The position numbers and the translations under genes are program-made. Below, in pieces: positions 1 to 7,936 of a stretch of 21,269 nt of DNA. The notes under the pieces are model-generated. The model was not told where the DNA came from. It searched no databases and worked only from the letters and a program-made list of their open reading frames with translations. How positions within the stretch are numbered: position 1 is the stretch's first letter; each line of letters opens with the position of its first letter. Source of the stretch: Candidatus Woesebacteria bacterium GW2011_GWA1_41_7 (GTDB taxonomy: Bacteria > Patescibacteriota > Microgenomatia > UBA8517); NCBI GenBank assembly GCA_000997405.1, contig LCBU01000019.1:1-21269 (forward strand). The letters are read 5' to 3'.

Positions 1-131
1 ATTCTAATTATCTCCAAAAGATCATCTGAGGGTTTTTGTGAGTTTTTAATGTCTGTTAATTTCCTGTTAATAAATATCGCTACTACAAGTAGTGCCGCTA
101 ATACTATAATGAGTGTAACAAGCGCATCCAT
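1..131 (-). CDS. rmuC: RmuC-like protein, N-terminal part (runs off the left edge)
   Basis: The minus strand is open from an ATG at 131 to the window edge, 43 codons with no stop. The peptide begins MDALVTLIIVLAALLVVAIF, one N-terminal membrane helix, followed by a charged helical stretch (NRKLTDIKNSQKPSDDLLEI). A single anchor followed by the start of a coiled coil is the usual N-terminus of RmuC, a nuclease-related protein that limits inversions between short repeats. Only the N-terminus is visible and the catalytic domain would lie outside, so the name rests on architecture and could be another anchored coiled-coil protein. A TAGAAT hexamer ends 6 bases before the ATG. It is divergent from the gene starting at 168. 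Confidence 0.5.
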   Translation of the reverse strand, partial: MDALVTLIIVLAALLVVAIFINRKLTDIKNSQKPSDDLLEIIR

Positions 132-137
132 GAGTCA

Positions 138-143
138 ATTCTA
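138..143 (-). promoter_or_regulatory. Putative -10 box of the rmuC-like gene
   Basis: TAGAAT (5 of 6 to TATAAT) on the minus strand, with 6 bases between it and the ATG at 131. Transcription would start at or next to the A of the ATG, giving a leaderless message. No good -35 is visible. Confidence 0.35.
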
Positions 144-167
144 CACTGAAATGGCAAACTTTTATAA

Positions 168-503
168 ATGAGAAAAAACAAAAGAAAAGAACAAGTCCTT
201 AAACGTAAAAATTTCCTTCCTACCCTACTTTTAACCGTTCTCTTTTGGGTACTTCTGGGTTTACTCGTTTACTTTGTTGACCCTAAAACTTTTGCCGCTA
301 CTCCGCTCTTTTTTGTAATACTTTTTGTTACTTTTCTATTTACTTTTTCCCTCCTTTTTGCCAATTCAAGACGGGGTCTTATATCCTCAATATCGCTCAC
401 TTTATTTTCAATACTCTTGTTTTTGGGTGTAGGTAATTTATTAAACTTGGCTTTAATACTTGCAATCGGTACCTGTACCGAGATATATTTCAGTCTTAGA
501 TGA
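168..503 (+). CDS. Small multi-pass membrane protein of unknown function
   Basis: A 111-residue protein with a very basic N-terminus (MRKNKRKEQVLKRKNF) followed by about four hydrophobic segments (roughly 17-36, 44-64, 70-86 and 88-108). The basic tail should stay in the cytoplasm. I see no catalytic motif and do not recognise the family. Its TGA (501-503) overlaps the ATG of the next gene (500) as ATGA, so the two are likely translationally coupled. Only one in-frame ATG exists near the start, and no Shine-Dalgarno site precedes it. A TACACT at 142-147 could be its -10. Confidence 0.7.
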   Translation: MRKNKRKEQVLKRKNFLPTLLLTVLFWVLLGLLVYFVDPKTFAATPLFFVILFVTFLFTFSLLFANSRRGLISSISLTLFSILLFLGVGNLLNLALILAIGTCTEIYFSLR

Positions 504-832
504 ACCCATCACTTAAAAAACAACTTCTCAAGACTTTCATCCAAATGCTGGCTGATCTTGAAAACAAAAAGGAAATTGAGAGCTTCATGGTTGATTTTTT
601 CGATGAACAGGAAATTGAAAAATATATAAAAAGGATTGCTACCAGTTATTGGCTTAAAAAAGGCAGAGATGAAGAAAACATTAAAAGAAACCTAATGGCT
701 ACCTCAGAAGAAATAACTGAAGCCAGAAAATCACTTAGTAAGGCGGGTATCAAGCTCGCTATTAAAAAAATGGAGGCTGAAGAGTGGGCAAATGTTTGGG
801 CTGAAAAGATTAAAGGGATTGCTAAAAAGTAA
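500..832 (+). CDS. TrpR/YerC-like helix-turn-helix DNA-binding protein
   Basis: A 110-residue, highly charged, all-helical protein. The layout resembles the YerC/YecD branch of the Trp repressor superfamily: an N-terminal helix, then a segment like 'FFDEQEIEKYIKRIATSYWL' (about 35-54) that matches the 'L-T-xx-E-xxxLxxRxxVAxxL' helix of that family, then 'KKGRDEENIKRNLMATSEEI' (about 55-74) in the place of the recognition helix-turn-helix. The usual glycine-rich end is replaced by a longer lysine-rich helix. It probably acts as a small transcription regulator, with unknown target. It overlaps the upstream membrane-protein gene by 4 bases. The assignment is from pattern only and is moderately sure. 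Confidence 0.6.
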   Translation: MNPSLKKQLLKTFIQMLADLENKKEIESFMVDFFDEQEIEKYIKRIATSYWLKKGRDEENIKRNLMATSEEITEARKSLSKAGIKLAIKKMEAEEWANVWAEKIKGIAKK

Positions 833-874
833 TCCTCCAAACCCCGCATACTGGCTTCGCAGACCCTCAAGCTG

Positions 875-880
875 TAAAAT
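875..880 (+). promoter_or_regulatory. Putative -10 box of metG
   Basis: TAAAAT preceded by TG, with 6 bases before the metG ATG at 887. This spacing predicts a transcript starting at the initiation codon. No convincing -35 is visible 16-18 bases upstream. Confidence 0.4.
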
Positions 881-886
881 ACGGAT

Positions 887-2308
887 ATGAACGGGAAATA
901 CTACCTGACCACTACACTGCCATACGTAAATGCCGAGCCTCATATTGGCTTTGCTTTGGAAATTGTTCAGGCAGACGCTTTGGCTCGGTTTCATAAGCTT
1001 TTGGGCGAAGAGGTTATTTTTAACTTCGGGACGGATGAACATGGCCAGAAAATCTATCAAAAAGCCCTCGATGAAAACCGTGACCCCCAGGAATATAGCG
1101 ACGAGTATGCAGCTAAATTTGACGCCTTGAAGCATGCTTTGAATTTAAGTTATAACCGCTTTATCAGAACCACCGACCAGCACCACATCAAGGCCGCCCA
1201 GGAATTTTGGAAATTATGCGACAAAAATGGTGATATTTACAAAAAACTTTATAAAACCAAATACTGCGTCGGCTGTGAACTGGAAAAAACAGACTCGGAA
1301 CTCGTTGATGGGCATTGCCCTCTCCACCCCAACCGTGATCTTGAAATAATCGAGGAGGAGAATTATTTCTTCAGGTTTTCAAAATATCAAAAACCGCTTC
1401 TGGATTTCTACGAAAAAAATCCGCATTTTGTCGTTCCTCAAGGCAAATTTAAAGAAATTAAAACTTTTGTCAAAGAAGGCTTACAGGATTTCTCCATTTC
1501 CCGTCTTAAATCCAAGATGCCCTGGGGAATTCCTGTTCCGGAAGATCCGGATCAAGTGATGTATGTTTGGTTTGACGCTCTTATCAATTACATTTCCACC
1601 CTCGGTTGGCCGGAAAACCAAGAAAATTTCAAAAATTTCTGGCCGGGACATCAAGTAGCCGGAAAGGATAACCTAAGACAGCAAACTGCTATTTGGCAGG
1701 CTATGCTTGCATCCGCCGGGCTTCCATTTTCCAAACAGGTTTTTATTCATGGATTTATTACGGTTAACGGACAAAAAATAAGCAAAAGTCTGGGGAACAC
1801 AATTAACCCAATCGAGGTTGCCCAAAAGTACGGAACAGATGCTCTCCGCTACTATCTTTTGGCTAAAATAAATCCTACTGAAGATTCTGATTTTACTTTT
1901 GAAAAATTTGAGGAGGTTTATAACGGCGAGCTTGCCAATGGCTTGGGGAATCTTGTTTCCAGAATTGCCAAACTTTGCGAAAGAGAGGGCCTGGGAGGTT
2001 TTGAAAGTTACACCACGACATCTTTTGATGTAATTGAGCCTAATCTGCAAAACTATCAATTTGATACCGCAATGTTTAATCTCTGGTCCCAAATTAAAAC
2101 TATCGATGGGCTGATAAACAAAGACGAACCATGGAAAATTACCAATAAAAACGAACTAAAGGAAAAATTAGATATTTACGTAGCAAAGTTACTCGACCTT
2201 GTTCACAATCTAAAGCCTTTTCTACCCGAGACAGCCGAAAAAATTGAAAACCAGTTTAAGGGACCGAAAATAGTATCCGGCAGTCCTTTGTTCCCCCGCC
2301 TAAGTTAA
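887..2308 (+). CDS. metG: Methionyl-tRNA synthetase
   Basis: Charges tRNA-Met with methionine using ATP; a class I synthetase of the cytoplasm. The 473-residue protein has the HIGH-type motif in 'YVNAEPHIGF' (13-22), 'FGTDEHGQKI' (47-56), a zinc knuckle C127-x2-C130 with C144 and H147, 'YVWFDALINY' (226-235) and the KMSKS loop as KISKS (297-301). The motif usually written GKDIxxFH reads GKDNLRQQ (259-266), a divergent form. It ends near the family's 'LFPR' motif (LFPRLS) directly after the anticodon-binding helices, so the C-terminal EMAP-like tRNA-binding domain of longer bacterial MetRS is absent. The ATG at 887 gives a normal N-terminus. The stop is 2 bases before the next gene's ATG, so the two form an operon. 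Confidence 0.95.
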   Translation: MNGKYYLTTTLPYVNAEPHIGFALEIVQADALARFHKLLGEEVIFNFGTDEHGQKIYQKALDENRDPQEYSDEYAAKFDALKHALNLSYNRFIRTTDQHHIKAAQEFWKLCDKNGDIYKKLYKTKYCVGCELEKTDSELVDGHCPLHPNRDLEIIEEENYFFRFSKYQKPLLDFYEKNPHFVVPQGKFKEIKTFVKEGLQDFSISRLKSKMPWGIPVPEDPDQVMYVWFDALINYISTLGWPENQENFKNFWPGHQVAGKDNLRQQTAIWQAMLASAGLPFSKQVFIHGFITVNGQKISKSLGNTINPIEVAQKYGTDALRYYLLAKINPTEDSDFTFEKFEEVYNGELANGLGNLVSRIAKLCEREGLGGFESYTTTSFDVIEPNLQNYQFDTAMFNLWSQIKTIDGLINKDEPWKITNKNELKEKLDIYVAKLLDLVHNLKPFLPETAEKIENQFKGPKIVSGSPLFPRLS

Positions 2309-2310
2309 CA

Positions 2311-3801
2311 ATGCGAAATTTCATTGAAAAACACGATAAACAAATACAGCGCCTTTTGGAAATTCTCCCCGGGTTTGTATCTTGGAATCTAATTCTTTTC
2401 CCATATTGGGGAATTTTTGTGATGCCAAATGTTGTAGCTTTCTATGTTCTCGCTTTTATCATCTACTGGTTTTATCAGTCATTTCAGATCGCAGTTAATG
2501 CTATCGTTTCTAATACTAGAATACAGGCGGCAAAAATTTACGACTGGATGGGCGACGTAAAGGGTTTCCCAGACTGGAAAAAAGTAAAACACGTTGTCAT
2601 CATTCCCACCTATAAAGAACCTCTTCACATTCTTGAAAGGACGCTCGACTCACTTGCAAAACAGGAACTTCCAACCAGTCAGATTATCCCAGTTCTTGCA
2701 ATGGAGGAAAAAGAGCCGGCTGCTGATCGTGACGCGAAGTGGAAAAGCCTCGAGAAAAGATACAAAAATGTTTTTGGACATTTTTTCAGAACCGTACACA
2801 AATTGGAACAGGGTGAGGTTGTCGGCAAGGCTTCAAATGAAAAATATGCAGCCGTCTGGATGAAGAAAAATTACATCGATGCCAATAAACTTAACATTGA
2901 CTACTTTACGGTGACATCCTGCGATGCTGACCATAAATTTCATTCTAAGCATTTCGCCTGTCTGACCTATAAATTTTTGGACGACCCTAACCGCTATAAA
3001 ATGTTTTGGCAACCGTCGGTGATGTTTTACAACAACATCTGGGAAATTCCTGCCATATCGCGTGTTTCCAACACTTTAATGTCTATCAACAACCTCTCCC
3101 AGCTTGTCCGTAAAGATAAACTAATTAATACCCAAAATTACGCCCTCTCTTTTAAACTACTTGACTCGGTCGGATACTGGGATGCGGACAAAATCCCCGA
3201 GGACTGGGGAATATTTTTTAAGGCTTTTTATAAAAGCGGTGGTGGAGTGGAAGTTGAGCCGATTTACCTTCCCCTATTCGCTGACGCGGCCCAATCAGAA
3301 TCGTTTTGGAAAACTATTAAAAACCAATATCAGCAGCTTCAAAGATGGGCTTGGGGGGTAAGCGATGACCCTTGGATCATTAAAAGTTATTTCCTGACCA
3401 GAAACGTTCCTTTTTGGGACAAGACAATGAGATTGATTCAGGTTCTCTGGTCGCATTTTCTATGGCCAGTTAACTGGTTTATCATTTCTGTCGGTCTGAC
3501 CATCCCCACACTTCTTAACCCTGCATTCGGAAGGACGGCACTTGGTTACACAATACCCAAACTCTCATCTTTGATACTGACTTTAGCACTCGTATTTTTA
3601 ATGATCATGGTAATTATCGATAATATTCAAAAACCACCAAGGCCAAAAAATGTGTCCCTTATAAGAAAAATACTTACTCCATTTGAATTTATATTAATGC
3701 CGATCGCCGGTTTTATCTTTACCGCCTTACCGGGTCTTGATGCTCACACAAGACTGATGCTGGGAAAATATATAGAGTATAAAGTCACTGAAAAAGTATA
3801 A
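2311..3801 (+). CDS. Membrane glycosyltransferase, family 2 (cellulose-synthase-like)
   Basis: A 496-residue integral membrane GT-A enzyme, probably adding sugars to an envelope polysaccharide or lipid on the cytoplasmic face. Two hydrophobic segments (about 22-38 and 41-60) precede the catalytic domain, which opens with 'VVIIPTYKEP' (95-104). The metal/nucleotide-sugar DxD is DAD at 205-207 ('SCDADHKF'), the general-base motif is 'PEDWG' (296-300) and the processive-type QxxRW is Q342-R345-W346. About four membrane segments follow (roughly 368-390, 412-437, 452-475). D,D,ED,QxxRW order argues for a processive or cellulose-synthase-like GT2, but donor and acceptor cannot be read from sequence. 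It follows metG by 2 bases. Its last 23 bases shared with a second copy downstream are noted separately. Confidence 0.85.
   Translation: MRNFIEKHDKQIQRLLEILPGFVSWNLILFPYWGIFVMPNVVAFYVLAFIIYWFYQSFQIAVNAIVSNTRIQAAKIYDWMGDVKGFPDWKKVKHVVIIPTYKEPLHILERTLDSLAKQELPTSQIIPVLAMEEKEPAADRDAKWKSLEKRYKNVFGHFFRTVHKLEQGEVVGKASNEKYAAVWMKKNYIDANKLNIDYFTVTSCDADHKFHSKHFACLTYKFLDDPNRYKMFWQPSVMFYNNIWEIPAISRVSNTLMSINNLSQLVRKDKLINTQNYALSFKLLDSVGYWDADKIPEDWGIFFKAFYKSGGGVEVEPIYLPLFADAAQSESFWKTIKNQYQQLQRWAWGVSDDPWIIKSYFLTRNVPFWDKTMRLIQVLWSHFLWPVNWFIISVGLTIPTLLNPAFGRTALGYTIPKLSSLILTLALVFLMIMVIIDNIQKPPRPKNVSLIRKILTPFEFILMPIAGFIFTALPGLDAHTRLMLGKYIEYKVTEKV
3772..3794 (+). repeat. Direct repeat copy 1 (3' end of the glycosyltransferase gene)
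   Basis: ATAGAGTATAAAGTCACTGA followed by AAA, 23 bases, identical to 3878-3900. Here it encodes IEYKVTEK, the end of the glycosyltransferase, followed by GTA TAA. Confidence 0.9.
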
Positions 3802-3814
3802 TTTATGACTTTTT
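3791..3814 (+). terminator. Weak AT-rich hairpin, possible terminator
   Basis: AAAAAGT (3791-3797) can pair with ACTTTTT (3808-3814) across a 10-base loop, ending in a T run to 3815. An alternative AAAGTCA/TGACTTT stem (3781-3787 with 3806-3812) overlaps it. The stems are AT-rich, so termination strength is doubtful, but the site lies between convergent genes where a terminator is expected. Confidence 0.3.
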
Positions 3815-3877
3815 TCTATATGGACTTAGTTTGCTTTGTTACTCAAAAACACTTTTTCGTAAGTCGCAAACTGTGCC

Positions 3878-3900
3878 ATAGAGTATAAAGTCACTGAAAA
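3878..3900 (+). repeat. Direct repeat copy 2 (orphan gene tail)
   Basis: Second exact copy of the 23 bases, 106 bases downstream of the first. It is followed by AG GTT TAA, so it would again encode IEYKVTEKV and a stop, with synonymous differences in the last Lys and Val codons. The frame is closed 18 bases upstream by TAA at 3860-3862, so this is only a tail. It abuts the end of the convergent epimerase gene. Confidence 0.9.
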
Positions 3901-3903
3901 GGT

Positions 3904-4845
3904 TTAATTATTTTTGTAGTATTCGATCGTTTTTTTGAGGCCCTCTTCCAATTTTGTTTTGGGTTCCCAATTAAGTACTGTATTTGCTTTTGTTATGTCA
4001 GGCTTTCTCCTCATGGGATCGTTCTCTCTAAATTCACCGCTATAAAGAATTTCCGATTCACCCCCGGCAATCCTTGCTACCAATTCCGCCAGATCTTTAA
4101 TTGTGAACTCGTCCGGGTTTCCCAAATTGAATACTTCCCCGGAAGTCCCTTCCGTAAACATTGCTTTGATAAGTCCATCGACCAAATCGTCAACATAGCA
4201 AAAAGATCTGGTTTGGCTACCGTCTCCATCAATTTTAAAAGGAGTGCCGTTTAGTGCATCCATAATAAAATTGGAAACTACTCTTCCGTCATCTTTTTTC
4301 ATCCTTGGGCCGTAAGTATTAAATATTCTGACTATTCTTGCATCAATATCGTGTTTTCGTATATAAACATATGTAGCAGTTTCTGCAAATCTTTTACTTT
4401 CATCGTAACAGGACCTGGGTCCAAAAGTATTTACGTTTCCAAAATAAGTCTCCTTTTGAGGATGTTCCAGAGGGTCTCCGTAAATTTCCGATGTTGATGC
4501 TATTAGAAGCTTTGACCCTGTTTCCTTCGCAAGTTTTAGTATATTTAAAGTACCCATAGAATTGGCAAGAAGTGTTTCTTCTGGATAATTTTGATAATCA
4601 ATTGGTGACGCTGGAGAAGCAAGATGAAAAACAAAGTCAAACGACCGACTTGATAGATTTAAGGGCTTGGCAACATCCGCTTCCACAAAAACAAAGTTGG
4701 GCTTACCCAGCAGGTGTTCGATGTTATTTTTCGAACTGGTCAGAAAATTATCCAGACAGGTAACCTTATAACCAAGGTCCATTAATTTTTCGCAAAGATG
4801 ACTACCAATAAAGCCTGCACCACCGGTTACTAATACATTTTGCAT
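3904..4845 (-). CDS. UDP-glucuronate decarboxylase (UDP-xylose synthase type)
   Basis: A 313-residue extended short-chain dehydrogenase/reductase that should convert UDP-glucuronate to UDP-xylose with bound NAD+ in the cytoplasm. The NAD-binding GxxGxxG is G8-G11-G14 in 'VTGGAGFIGS'. The catalytic triad is visible as T118-S119-E120 and Y147-xxx-K151 in 'SCYDESKR'. The stretches 'HLASPASPIDY' (74-84) and 'EIYGDPLEHPQ' (120-130) are hallmarks of UXS rather than of dTDP-glucose dehydratase or GalE. The ATG at 4845 sits 8 bases after a perfect TATAAT. It would feed pentose to the membrane glycosyltransferases on either side. Closely related NDP-sugar epimerases are the alternative. Confidence 0.88.
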   Translation of the reverse strand: MQNVLVTGGAGFIGSHLCEKLMDLGYKVTCLDNFLTSSKNNIEHLLGKPNFVFVEADVAKPLNLSSRSFDFVFHLASPASPIDYQNYPEETLLANSMGTLNILKLAKETGSKLLIASTSEIYGDPLEHPQKETYFGNVNTFGPRSCYDESKRFAETATYVYIRKHDIDARIVRIFNTYGPRMKKDDGRVVSNFIMDALNGTPFKIDGDGSQTRSFCYVDDLVDGLIKAMFTEGTSGEVFNLGNPDEFTIKDLAELVARIAGGESEILYSGEFRENDPMRRKPDITKANTVLNWEPKTKLEEGLKKTIEYYKNN

Positions 4846-4853
4846 ATACGGAA

Positions 4854-4859
4854 ATTATA
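4854..4859 (-). promoter_or_regulatory. -10 box of the UDP-xylose synthase gene
   Basis: Perfect TATAAT on the minus strand, 8 bases before the ATG at 4845. A TTCATA at 4877-4882 lies 17 bases upstream and matches 4 of 6 positions of the -35 consensus. The predicted start is at or next to the ATG, and the -35 overlaps the start of the divergent gene at 4878. Confidence 0.55.
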
Positions 4860-4877
4860 CCTTAAACTGTATATGTT

Positions 4878-6386
4878 ATGAAGGCATTCTGGCTAAAGCT
4901 TCACAAGATCGGAGACTTTCTCCACCTTCCGGATATCCCAACCTGGCTTCTTGTAATTCTATCTTTAGTGTTCATTCTAAGAGTCCCCTCCTTTTTTGAG
5001 CCCTACTATTACGGGGACGAGATGATTTATATGACACTGGGCCAAGGGGTAAACCAGGGAATGACACTTTACCAGGGCGTTCACGATAACAAGCCTCCCC
5101 TTCTTTATTTGACCGCTGCTTTAAGCGGAAACTTATTCTGGTTCAAGGTTATTTTGACTTTCTGGAGTTTGATAACTATTTTCCTATTCTATAAATTAAC
5201 TAAGGTAATTTTAAATGGTAATGAAAAGGCCCAAAAACTTTCCACGTTAATTTTTGCACTTTTAACCACCCTTCCTCTTCTTGAAGGTTTAACGATTAAT
5301 TCCGAGCTATTTATGATTTTCTTTACCATAACAGCATTCTTGATTCTTTTAAAAGGAGGTCCGACACCGGGAAAGGTTTATCTTTCCGGGGTTCTTTTGG
5401 GATTGGGGGCACTTTTCAAAATACCCGCGGCTTTTGATGCGCCAATTATCGTTCTCTATTGGATTATTACCGACGGATTTAAAAATTGGAGAAATATTCT
5501 CAAAAACACTTTCATACTCGGTCTGGGTTTTGTCTCCCCAATAATCATAACTATGGTTTGGTACTTTTTTAAAGGAGCGCTTCCGGAATACATTAAGGCT
5601 GCTTTCATGCAAAACGTCGGGTATTTGAGCAGCTTTAGACCCGGGGATGTCCAAAAATCATTCATCGTCAGAAATGCTCCCCTACTAATTCGTGGACTCG
5701 TGGTTTTAATAGGTTCTTCTGTTCTTTTTATATTTAGGCGTAAACTTTCAAAGAACTTTGTACTTTTAACCTTGTGGATTTTATTAACTCTTTTTGCAAT
5801 CACGCTCTCGGAACGACCTTACCCACATTATTTGATTCAGGCGGTTGCTCCGGTTTCAATACTTCTTTCCATACTCTTTGCCGAAAAAAGTATCGAGCAA
5901 TCTTTGGCGGTTTTTCCGCTGGCGTTATTTTTATTCGTACCTGTTTATTATAAATTCTGGGTTTATCCAACAACTTCATACTATGCCCAATTTATAAATT
6001 TTGTTACACAAAAAACAACTAAGGAAGAATATTTTGATGGGTTTTCCAGCACAACAAACAGGAATTACAAAATCGCTGAGTTTTTATCTAAATCAAGCAA
6101 TCAGAAAGACCGTGTTTTTATGTGGAGTCCTGACTCCGCAGCGGTATATGCGCTTTCAAAACGTTTACCCCCAATTAAGTATGTAGCGGATTATCATATA
6201 AACGATTATTCGAGTAAGGAAATCGAAGCTAAAAATATTGCGTCCACCCTTCCAAAATTTATAATTCTAAGCAGTTCTTATCCTTTTCCGGAACTTGGCC
6301 AGCTTCTTAAAAGTAGCTATCTACTGGTTAACCAGATAGAGGATGCCAATATCTATTCCCGAATCGATTTTGCTCCCACAAAATAG
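4878..6386 (+). CDS. PMT/GT39-like polyprenyl-phosphate-sugar glycosyltransferase
   Basis: A 502-residue polytopic protein with about 9-11 membrane segments in the first 370 residues and a C-terminal outside-facing domain. After the first helix comes the acidic pair D47-E48 in 'YYYGDEMIYM', the catalytic-loop signature of the GT-C superfamily (PMT, ArnT). 'GVHDNKPPLLYL' (68-79) is also characteristic, the usual PMT_2 form being 'H.KPPL'. Such enzymes move a sugar from a polyprenyl phosphate carrier to a protein or glycan outside the membrane. Donor and acceptor are unknown. It is divergent from the UXS gene, 32 bases away. TTGCAT (4840-4845) and TAAACT (4863-4868) could form a weak promoter. 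Confidence 0.75.
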   Translation: MKAFWLKLHKIGDFLHLPDIPTWLLVILSLVFILRVPSFFEPYYYGDEMIYMTLGQGVNQGMTLYQGVHDNKPPLLYLTAALSGNLFWFKVILTFWSLITIFLFYKLTKVILNGNEKAQKLSTLIFALLTTLPLLEGLTINSELFMIFFTITAFLILLKGGPTPGKVYLSGVLLGLGALFKIPAAFDAPIIVLYWIITDGFKNWRNILKNTFILGLGFVSPIIITMVWYFFKGALPEYIKAAFMQNVGYLSSFRPGDVQKSFIVRNAPLLIRGLVVLIGSSVLFIFRRKLSKNFVLLTLWILLTLFAITLSERPYPHYLIQAVAPVSILLSILFAEKSIEQSLAVFPLALFLFVPVYYKFWVYPTTSYYAQFINFVTQKTTKEEYFDGFSSTTNRNYKIAEFLSKSSNQKDRVFMWSPDSAAVYALSKRLPPIKYVADYHINDYSSKEIEAKNIASTLPKFIILSSSYPFPELGQLLKSSYLLVNQIEDANIYSRIDFAPTK

Positions 6387-6468
6387 ATATCGTACAATAT
6401 AGAAAATATTTCAGAAAATCGTAGGCTCTCGATCGTTAGGACCAAGAACTGAATATAAATTTAATAAC

Positions 6469-6804
6469 ATGTGGTGGAAAAAAGTAGCATTTAGAAATTA
6501 CTTCCTGGCTGCCTTCCTGTTGGCTATTTTTACCATTTTGATAGTTTTTGTAATCATGAATTTTTTACCCCCCCTCATTCCCCTTTTCTATGGGAAGCCA
6601 ACAGGTTCCGAACAACTGACCCCAACTTGGTTTATTTTCGTAGTTCCGGGAGTGTCTATTTTAATCACCGCCGCTAATCTTTTCGTAAACATCTCCACCA
6701 AAGACGAGTTTATTAGAAAAATTGTTGCCGTTTCATCGCTGATTATTTCGATAATGGCAAGCACTACCGTGGCCAAAATTATTATGTTGGTTGGGTTTTT
6801 CTAA
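6469..6804 (+). CDS. Small membrane protein of unknown function
   Basis: A 111-residue protein with three membrane segments (about 12-32, 52-72 and 86-109). Between the first two is a short outside-type loop containing 'PLFYGKPTGSEQL' (38-50). I do not recognise a characterised family. TATAAA at 6454-6459 lies 9 bases before the ATG and may be the -10. The stop (6802-6804) is 1 base before the ATG of the WecA-like gene, so it is probably co-translated with it. The 82 bases before it contain no other feature I can support. Confidence 0.65.
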   Translation: MWWKKVAFRNYFLAAFLLAIFTILIVFVIMNFLPPLIPLFYGKPTGSEQLTPTWFIFVVPGVSILITAANLFVNISTKDEFIRKIVAVSSLIISIMASTTVAKIIMLVGFF

Positions 6805-6805
6805 T

Positions 6806-7936
6806 ATGAACAATCTACGAAATATATTTTTACTTCCATGGATAATCTCGGCAACCATTGCGTTTCTGACAACACCCCTGGTTATTAAGTTTGCCAAGAA
6901 AATCGGAATTATTGATGACCCGGCCAAAAATAAACACCCAAAGGTAATTCATACCTATCCCGTTCCCCGGGGAGGAGGTATTCCTATCTTTATAGCCCTT
7001 CTTGCAGCCAGTCTTATATTTTTGCCTATAGATAAACACCTAATCGGAATATTGATAGGGGCAACTATTTTGGTGGTTTTGGGTGTGCTTGATGACAAAT
7101 ACAACATCAACCCTTATTTGAGACTCGCAATCGGTTTTGTTGCAGCAGCTGCACCCATTGCCGCGGGCATTGGAATATCATTCATTTCAAACCCCATGGG
7201 TGGAATTATAAATTTGAATCAGCCTCAAATAAGCTTCGAGTTATTTGGAGAAACACGTAGTATTTGGGTCGCTTCAGACATTTTTGCAATTCTTTGGATC
7301 ACCTTCTTGATGAACATCGTCAACATGGGAGCAAAAGGGGTTGATGGACAATTAAGTGGAGTTACTGTCATTGCTGCTCTTTCAATAGCGTTTTTATCTT
7401 TAAGATTTTCTGCAGACATTACCCAATGGTCAGTAATAATTCTGGCCGCAATTACGGCGGGGGCGTATTTTGGTTTTTTGCCATGGCACATCTTCCCTCA
7501 AAAAATAATGCCAGGGTATAGTGGAAGCACGTTGGCCGGGTACCTATTGGCAGTTCTATCTATTCTTTCAACAACAAAGGTTGGCACATTGATTGTTGTT
7601 CTTGGAGTTCCCTTAATTGATACTGGCTACACGATCATTAGGCGCATTCTTAACCACAAGTCTCCCGTGTGGGGGGATCGTGGGCATCTACACCATAGAC
7701 TACTTGATGCCGGACTAAGTAAGACTCAGGTTGCCATCTTTTATTGGACGGTAACGGCAATTCTGGGGTTTTTGGCACTTAATTTACATACAAACCCAAA
7801 AAGACCAACAATCAAAAGGATCGTTAATCGCTGCAGCAATAAAAGTTGCCAGACCCATTCATTGGACAAAGAACTTTTCCGTTTTTGCAGCGATATTCCT
7901 GTCAGGGTATCTTTTCGACAAATTTTCCCTAAATAA
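6806..7936 (+). CDS. WecA/MraY-like polyprenyl-phosphate sugar-1-phosphate transferase, abnormal C-terminus
   Basis: Polytopic enzyme that would load a sugar-1-phosphate onto undecaprenyl phosphate. I start at ATG 6806, just after the upstream stop, rather than TTG 6791. Visible motifs are 'HTYPVPRGGGIP' (49-60), the Asp pair D96-D97 in 'GVLDDKYN', 'NIVNMGAKGVDGQ' (170-182) and 'WGDRGHLHHRLL' (289-300). Two motifs diverge: the family's NxxDGxDGL reads NMGAKGVDG, and the GDxGS motif reads 'MPGYSGS' (235-241), with Tyr in place of the catalytic-loop Asp. Family similarity stops near residue 328. The last ~50 residues are the N-terminal coding region of the UbiA gene read in another frame, so the natural last membrane helix is missing. 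Confidence 0.75.
   Translation: MNNLRNIFLLPWIISATIAFLTTPLVIKFAKKIGIIDDPAKNKHPKVIHTYPVPRGGGIPIFIALLAASLIFLPIDKHLIGILIGATILVVLGVLDDKYNINPYLRLAIGFVAAAAPIAAGIGISFISNPMGGIINLNQPQISFELFGETRSIWVASDIFAILWITFLMNIVNMGAKGVDGQLSGVTVIAALSIAFLSLRFSADITQWSVIILAAITAGAYFGFLPWHIFPQKIMPGYSGSTLAGYLLAVLSILSTTKVGTLIVVLGVPLIDTGYTIIRRILNHKSPVWGDRGHLHHRLLDAGLSKTQVAIFYWTVTAILGFLALNLHTNPKRPTIKRIVNRCSNKSCQTHSLDKELFRFCSDIPVRVSFRQIFPK

Noticed and set aside
151..171. Tiny ORF MANFYK overlapping the start at 168 as a leader peptide
   Set aside because: Six codons with no supporting signal; the possible -10 at 142-147 is too close to its ATG.
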